Assembly: GCF_902806285.1 (NCBI RefSeq)
Contig: NZ_CADCWA010000202.1
Location: 1 to 35,093 of the forward strand
Direction: 5' to 3'
DNA length: 35,093 bases
Source of the DNA: an uncultured Sphingomonas sp.
GTDB taxonomy: Bacteria; Pseudomonadota; Alphaproteobacteria; Sphingomonadales; Sphingomonadaceae
Shown here: one piece after another, positions 31,552-35,093 of the stretch
How positions within the stretch are numbered: the first letter of the stretch is position 1
Layout of the letters: each line of letters opens with the position of its first letter
Translations under genes and position numbers: made by a program
The notes under the pieces: generated by a model
Seen by the model: the letters and a program-made list of their open reading frames with translations, nothing else
Told to the model about the DNA's origin: nothing
The model's database searches: none

Positions 31552-32249
31552 GCTGCAACTCCTTGCTGGTTCTGGGCGGGAGCGGTTGCCGCTCGCGGTT
31601 CGAAGTCGACCAGCTGCGCCTTCAACGCCCGCGCAAACGCCGGGCGGTCCTTGGCGCGCTCGACATAGGCCAGCAGGTTGGGCCGCTGCTCCAGCAGGTC
31701 CGAACTCTGTAGGTTGCGGAGCACGTCGACCATCAGCAGGTCACCGGCCGTGAACTCGTCCTCAAGCCACGTCTTCTCGCCCAGCCAGTCCGCCAGGCGG
31801 TCGAGCCGCTTGCCGATCATCTCCACAACCTGCGGGCGTCGCTCAACCGTCCAGGCTTCGCCCTGGTGGAAGAGGTCGATGATGGGCAGTTGCATCACGA
31901 ATGGCTCGACGCTGTTGAGGGCGGCGATCACCCAGGCGGTTGCGCGCGACCGTCCGCCTTCGTCCTCCGGCAGCACGGCGCCGAACTTGCGTCCGATGTG
32001 CAGAACGATGGCGCCCGATTCGAACAGCTGCGTCTCGCCGTCACGGTAGCTGGGCACCTGGCCCCATGGTTGTTCGGAAAAGTAATCGGCGGGCCTCTCG
32101 CCGACTGCCGTGATCTTGCGGACGCTATAGCTCACGCCGGCTTCCTCTAGCGCCCAGCGGACCCGAAGATCGCGGACGAAGCCTCGCGCGAAGTCGGGCA
32201 CCCAGTCGAACGCCGTGACCTGCACGGCAGCTTGCGGATAGTGAGGCAT
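31548..32249 (-). CDS. Glutathione S-transferase-like protein (second)
   Basis: The 233-residue protein has a thioredoxin-like N-domain with RWALEEAGVSYSVRKITAVGE, then QPWGQVPSYRDGETQLFESGAIVLHI, containing the ES pair of the glutathione site. Its helical C-domain has WLEDEFTAGDLLMVDVLRNL. It is unlike the first GST in the operon and does not look like a recent copy of it. The ATG at 32249 is 2 bases after the VOC gene stop; the longer open frame is a shadow. Substrate unknown. Confidence 0.88.
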   Translation of the reverse strand: MPHYPQAAVQVTAFDWVPDFARGFVRDLRVRWALEEAGVSYSVRKITAVGERPADYFSEQPWGQVPSYRDGETQLFESGAIVLHIGRKFGAVLPEDEGGRSRATAWVIAALNSVEPFVMQLPIIDLFHQGEAWTVERRPQVVEMIGKRLDRLADWLGEKTWLEDEFTAGDLLMVDVLRNLQSSDLLEQRPNLLAYVERAKDRPAFARALKAQLVDFEPRAATAPAQNQQGVAA

Positions 32250-32251
32250 GG

Positions 32252-32692
32252 TCAGGCCGCCGCTTGGTCGAAGGCGGACGCACCCTGCTCGGCGGCGGCG
32301 GGGTCCATCCACATCACTTCCCAGCTGTGTCCGTCCGGGTCCTCGAAGTCGCGGCCGTACATCAGCGGCACCGGTTCCTGCTTGAGGCCGACGTCGACCT
32401 TGCCGCCCGCCTCCGCTGCCGCCTCGGCCACCGCGTCCACCGCGGCCGGGCTGTCCGCCGACAGGCAGAGGATAACCTGGCTGGTCGCGTGCGCGTCGGC
32501 GATCGGCTTGCCGGTGAACGACGAATAGAAGGGGTGGGTCAGCAGCATCACGTGGATGGCGTCGGACAGCACGATCATCGCCGCCGCCTCGTTCGAGAAC
32601 TTCGGTTCCTTGCGCCCGCCGATGCCCTCGTAGAAGCGGACCGACCGCTCGAGATCGCTGACCGGCAGGTTGATGAAGATCATTCGCGACAT
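32252..32692 (-). CDS. VOC-family protein, first gene of the operon
   Basis: The 146-residue protein has the single-unit VOC fold: MIFINLPVSDLERSVRFYEGIGG, VMLLTHPFYSSFTGKP and the acidic end YGRDFEDPDGHSWEVMWMDP. It resembles glyoxalase-family lactoylglutathione-lyase-like proteins without clear substrate. The strong ribosome-binding site AAGGAG stands 7 bases before the ATG (32700-32705 on the plus strand). It is directly downstream of the divergent promoter region shared with the HxlR gene. Confidence 0.9.
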   Translation of the reverse strand: MSRMIFINLPVSDLERSVRFYEGIGGRKEPKFSNEAAAMIVLSDAIHVMLLTHPFYSSFTGKPIADAHATSQVILCLSADSPAAVDAVAEAAAEAGGKVDVGLKQEPVPLMYGRDFEDPDGHSWEVMWMDPAAAEQGASAFDQAAA

Positions 32693-32756
32693 GTTCTGGC
32701 TCCTTCCCGACTCGATGTGCCTTGAAGAATGCACGCCCAAGTTATAAATAGCAACC
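32693..32756. promoter_or_regulatory. Divergent promoter region, VOC operon and HxlR regulator
   Basis: The 64-base gap has a short AT-rich island (32741-32751) in GC-rich DNA. On the plus strand TATAAA (32743-32748) with TTGAAG (32722-32727) is a possible promoter (spacing 15). The TATAAA ends 8 bases before the HxlR GTG, so its transcript could be leaderless. The region probably also holds the operator by which HxlR controls the operon. Confidence 0.5.
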
Positions 32757-33470
32757 GTGGAGTTAGAGAAAATAACCAAGGCGCGGCAGACCGAGGACAA
32801 GCGGCGGTACGACGATGCCTGCGCCGCGGCCCACGGCATGGACCTGATCGGCGAGCGCTGGTCGATGCCGTTGATCCGCGAGCTGCTGTTCGGGCCGCGG
32901 CGCTTTTCCGATCTCAAGGCAAGCTTGAACGGGATCAGCGCCAATGTGCTGACTCAGCGGCTCGAGGGACTGGAGGCCGCGGGCGTGCTGACCCGCCGCA
33001 AGCTCCCGCCGCCTGCGTCCGTGCAGGTCTATGAGTTGACCCCCTGGGGCTATCAGGCGGCGCCGATCTTCGCCGCGCTCGGGCGCTGGGCGGTCCGCTC
33101 CCCGCAGCACGACCCGACCCGGCCGTTCAGCCCGGTATCGCTGATGCTGTCGCTGCGCACCATGCTGGACGCGGAGGCGGCGAAGGGGTTCGAGGCCAGC
33201 ATCGCCCTGCGCATCGGCGACGAGACGTACCACTGGATCAAGGTGGGGGAGGAGGTGCGGGTCGGCCGCGGGGGGGCCGAGCAGGCGGACTTGGTGTTCG
33301 CCGCTCCGGACGCCTCGACCATCGCCGCGGCGATCTACGGCGGCGCGCCGATCGAGAGGGTGCTGGTCGAGGGTGACGTCGCCCTTGCCCGGCGCTTTCC
33401 GTCGCTGTTCATCCTGCCGGAGAAAGCTCCGGCGAGCGGCGTTGTTGAGGCGCGCAAACAGCTGCCCTAA
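32757..33470 (+). CDS. HxlR-type winged-helix regulator with a C-terminal SCP2-like domain
   Basis: Residues 1-115 are an HxlR DNA-binding domain: [44 protein letters not shown] and YELTPWG. Residues about 125-225 resemble an SCP2/sterol-carrier-like ligand-binding domain ([38 protein letters not shown]). HxlR proteins are usually about 110-130 residues, so the fusion likely lets the regulator sense a hydrophobic ligand. The GTG start has no Shine-Dalgarno sequence. It is divergent from the VOC/GST operon, which it probably controls. Confidence 0.87.
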   Translation: MELEKITKARQTEDKRRYDDACAAAHGMDLIGERWSMPLIRELLFGPRRFSDLKASLNGISANVLTQRLEGLEAAGVLTRRKLPPPASVQVYELTPWGYQAAPIFAALGRWAVRSPQHDPTRPFSPVSLMLSLRTMLDAEAAKGFEASIALRIGDETYHWIKVGEEVRVGRGGAEQADLVFAAPDASTIAAAIYGGAPIERVLVEGDVALARRFPSLFILPEKAPASGVVEARKQLP

Positions 33471-33481
33471 GGCGACTCCCC

Positions 33482-34489
33482 ATGAACGACATTGCCAACG
33501 CCCAGCCGCAGGCCAGCGGCGAAACGCTGATGGCCGCGCCCGACAAGATCGTGAAGGTGCGCGAGGCTTTCGGCATCGACAACGAGATGGAAGTGCCCGC
33601 CTTCAGCGAGGCCGACGAGCGGGTGCCCGACCTGGATCCGGCTTACGTGTTCGATCCCGACACGACCCTGGCGATCTGCGCCGGCTTCGCCCGCAATCGC
33701 CGGGTGATGGTCCAGGGCTATCACGGCACCGGCAAGTCGACCCATATCGAGCAGGTCGCGGCGCGGCTGAAGTGGCCGTGCATCCGCATCAACCTGGACG
33801 CGCACATCAGCCGCATCGACCTGGTCGGGCGCGACGCGATCGTGCTGCAGGGCGGGCAGCAGGTGACCGAGTTCCGCGAAGGCCTGCTGCCGTGGGCGCT
33901 GCAGCATCCCGTCGCGCTGGTGTTCGACGAATATGATGCGGGCCGGCCGGACGTCATGTTCGTGATCCAGCGGGTGCTGGAGGTGGAGGGCAAGCTGACG
34001 CTGCTCGACCAGAACCGGGTGATCCGGCCCAACCCCTATTTCCGGCTGTTCGCCACCACCAATACGGTCGGGCTGGGCGACACGACCGGGCTCTATCATG
34101 GCACCCAGGCGATCAACCAGGGGCAGATGGACCGGTGGAACATCGTCACCACCCTGAACTACCTGCCCGCGGCGACCGAGGCCCAGATCGTGCTCGCCAA
34201 GTCGGGCGAGTATGACAAGCCCGACGGGCGCAAGACGGTGGACAAGATGGTCAAGGTGGCGGAACTCAGCCGGCAGGCGTTCATCAACGGCGACATCTCC
34301 ACCGTGATGAGCCCCCGGACGGTGATCAGCTGGGCGCAGAACGCGCTGATCTTCGGCGATGTCGGCTTTGCCTTCCGCGTGTCCTTCCTCAACAAGTGCG
34401 ACGAGGCCGAGCGGCCGCTCATCGCCGAGATGTACCAGCGGGTGTTCGGGACCGACCTGCCCGAAAGCGTGGCGGCAAAAGCGCAATAG
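33482..34489 (+). CDS. cobS: Cobaltochelatase subunit CobS (AAA ATPase)
   Basis: This is the ATPase subunit of the aerobic cobaltochelatase CobNST, which inserts cobalt into hydrogenobyrinate diamide. The 335-residue protein has Walker [10 protein letters not shown] (79-87, Lys85), Walker [15 protein letters not shown], and the family stretch [39 protein letters not shown]. It starts 11 bases after the HxlR stop and has a weak ribosome-binding site, so it may be partly cotranscribed. No cobT follows; a terminator and an opposite-strand RTX gene do. Without cobN or cobT in view, its role in cobalamin synthesis cannot be confirmed here. Confidence 0.95.
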   Translation: MNDIANAQPQASGETLMAAPDKIVKVREAFGIDNEMEVPAFSEADERVPDLDPAYVFDPDTTLAICAGFARNRRVMVQGYHGTGKSTHIEQVAARLKWPCIRINLDAHISRIDLVGRDAIVLQGGQQVTEFREGLLPWALQHPVALVFDEYDAGRPDVMFVIQRVLEVEGKLTLLDQNRVIRPNPYFRLFATTNTVGLGDTTGLYHGTQAINQGQMDRWNIVTTLNYLPAATEAQIVLAKSGEYDKPDGRKTVDKMVKVAELSRQAFINGDISTVMSPRTVISWAQNALIFGDVGFAFRVSFLNKCDEAERPLIAEMYQRVFGTDLPESVAAKAQ

Positions 34490-34493
34490 AAAA

Positions 34494-34517
34494 CCCCGCC
34501 GGTGCGAACCGGCGGGG
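34494..34517. terminator. Bidirectional intrinsic terminator between cobS and the RTX gene
   Basis: CCCCGCCGGT (34494-34503), loop GCGA and ACCGGCGGGG (34508-34517) form a perfect 10-bp stem. An A-rich run lies on the left and CTTTCGTT on the right. It lies 5 bases after the cobS stop and 28 before the stop of the convergent RTX gene, so it can serve both. Confidence 0.88.
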
Positions 34518-34545
34518 CTTTCGTTCACCCGAAGGTGAGTTCAAA

Positions 34546-35093
34546 CTAGAGCAGGATGTCGGCCGCGGTGAGACCCGGTGCGCCGGTCACGACGACCGCG
34601 AAATCGGCGATGCCGTCACCGTTGGTGTCGCCCTGCAGCAAGCCGTTGGCATAACGCAGCTGGCCGGCCGTCTTGGTGAAGCCGGCGTTGCCGATGTAAG
34701 CAAAGGCCTGGTCGCCCGCGACACCCGCGTTCGCGTCGAGCTTGGTCAGGTCGATCTTGTCGCCGGCGTTCCAGTCCTCGATCCGGTCGCCCTTCTCAAG
34801 GTTCGAGAACTGGAAGGTGTCATTGCCAGCACCACCGAACAACTTGTCGGCACCTTCGTAGCCGTTAAGCACGTCGTCGCCAGCCATGCCCTTGAGCGTG
34901 TTAGCGACCTGGTTGCCCCACAGCAGGTCGCGCGCCGAGCCGCCGGTGGCGTTCTCGATGGTAACGCCGTAGGCGATCGAGACGTTCTTGAACTCGGTCG
35001 CAACGATGTCGGCAACACCGGTCGCCAATTCGATCCGGCCCTCAATGATCCCTGGCCGGGTGACCGTCAGCGCATCGTAGTTCGCCTGAGTGA
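34546..35093 (-). CDS. C-terminal end of an RTX / serralysin-like secreted protein (5' end outside the window)
   Basis: The frame is open to the window edge, so only the last 181 complete codons are visible. NVSIAYGVTIENATGGSARD and the following GNQVANTLKGMAGDDVLNG, YEGADKLFGGAGNDTFQF are calcium-binding RTX repeats and match the segment found before the repeats in M10 serralysin-type proteases. EDWNAGDKIDL and the EF-hand-like GDTNGDGIADFAV follow. The end LTAADILL is a typical hydrophobic type I secretion C-terminus. The catalytic part is not in view, so a protease is possible but not shown. A TTG at 35028 is not a convincing start. It converges with cobS. Confidence 0.87.
   Translation of the reverse strand, partial: TQANYDALTVTRPGIIEGRIELATGVADIVATEFKNVSIAYGVTIENATGGSARDLLWGNQVANTLKGMAGDDVLNGYEGADKLFGGAGNDTFQFSNLEKGDRIEDWNAGDKIDLTKLDANAGVAGDQAFAYIGNAGFTKTAGQLRYANGLLQGDTNGDGIADFAVVVTGAPGLTAADILL

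Noticed and set aside
32693-33481. Cobalamin riboswitch upstream of cobS
   Set aside because: cobS follows the HxlR gene after 11 bases, which leaves no room for a leader; no B12-box-like sequence was seen in the gaps.
1-35093. CRISPR arrays, insertion sequences or prophage genes
   Set aside because: No regularly spaced repeats, transposase, integrase or phage structural genes were recognised on either strand.

Overview
The window is high-GC DNA from an alphaproteobacterium, most likely a member of the Sphingomonadales. The support is the neighbourhood infA-maf-RNase E/G-yacG-tRNA-Phe, the neighbourhood nusB-thiL-hppA, the adjacent bolA and J-domain genes, sphingan-like exopolysaccharide (EPS) export genes, and a V-type exosortase with a PEP-CTERM substrate. 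These assignments come from reading the sequence and from family knowledge; no database search was run.

Positions 1-11691 are an EPS locus. It holds the 3' part of a priming sugar transferase, a GH5 glycanase, and a minus-strand operon of AAA ATPase, Wzc/GelC-type co-polymerase, BY-kinase-like protein and Wzy-like polymerase. A GT4-GT26 fusion glycosyltransferase is transcribed divergently from a Wza/GelD-type export lipoprotein. A GDP-mannose-forming enzyme follows. Other glycosyltransferases and a Wzx flippase must lie outside the window.

Positions 11848-16007 are a compact exosortase module on the plus strand: an Ala/Val/Pro-rich PEP-CTERM protein, an L,D-transpeptidase lipoprotein, exosortase V, EpsI and an EpsD-type peptidyl-prolyl isomerase. 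A small membrane protein, probably the XrtV accessory protein, sits on the opposite strand between epsI and epsD and overlaps both. This region, with the EPS genes beside it, is the most interesting part of the window.

Positions 16117-26732 are mostly minus-strand housekeeping genes: tRNA-Phe, yacG, RNase E/G-like, maf, infA, an unknown lipoprotein, an S41 peptidase, the proton pyrophosphatase, thiL, nusB, an alpha/beta hydrolase, pirin and bolA. A plus-strand J-domain gene follows at 26771-27349.

Positions 27350-33470 are an accessory block. It has a SIMPL-domain lipoprotein, then a tightly packed seven-gene minus-strand operon of glutathione transferases, glyoxalase-fold (VOC) proteins, a duplicated DUF1428 protein and a RibD/DHFR-like reductase. 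A divergent HxlR-type regulator with a fused C-terminal SCP2-like domain faces it. The block lies between the J-domain gene and cobS, which are usually closer in relatives, so it may be an insertion. The window ends with cobS, a bidirectional terminator and the C-terminal end of an RTX/serralysin-like secreted protein. No stretch longer than 300 bases is without a gene.
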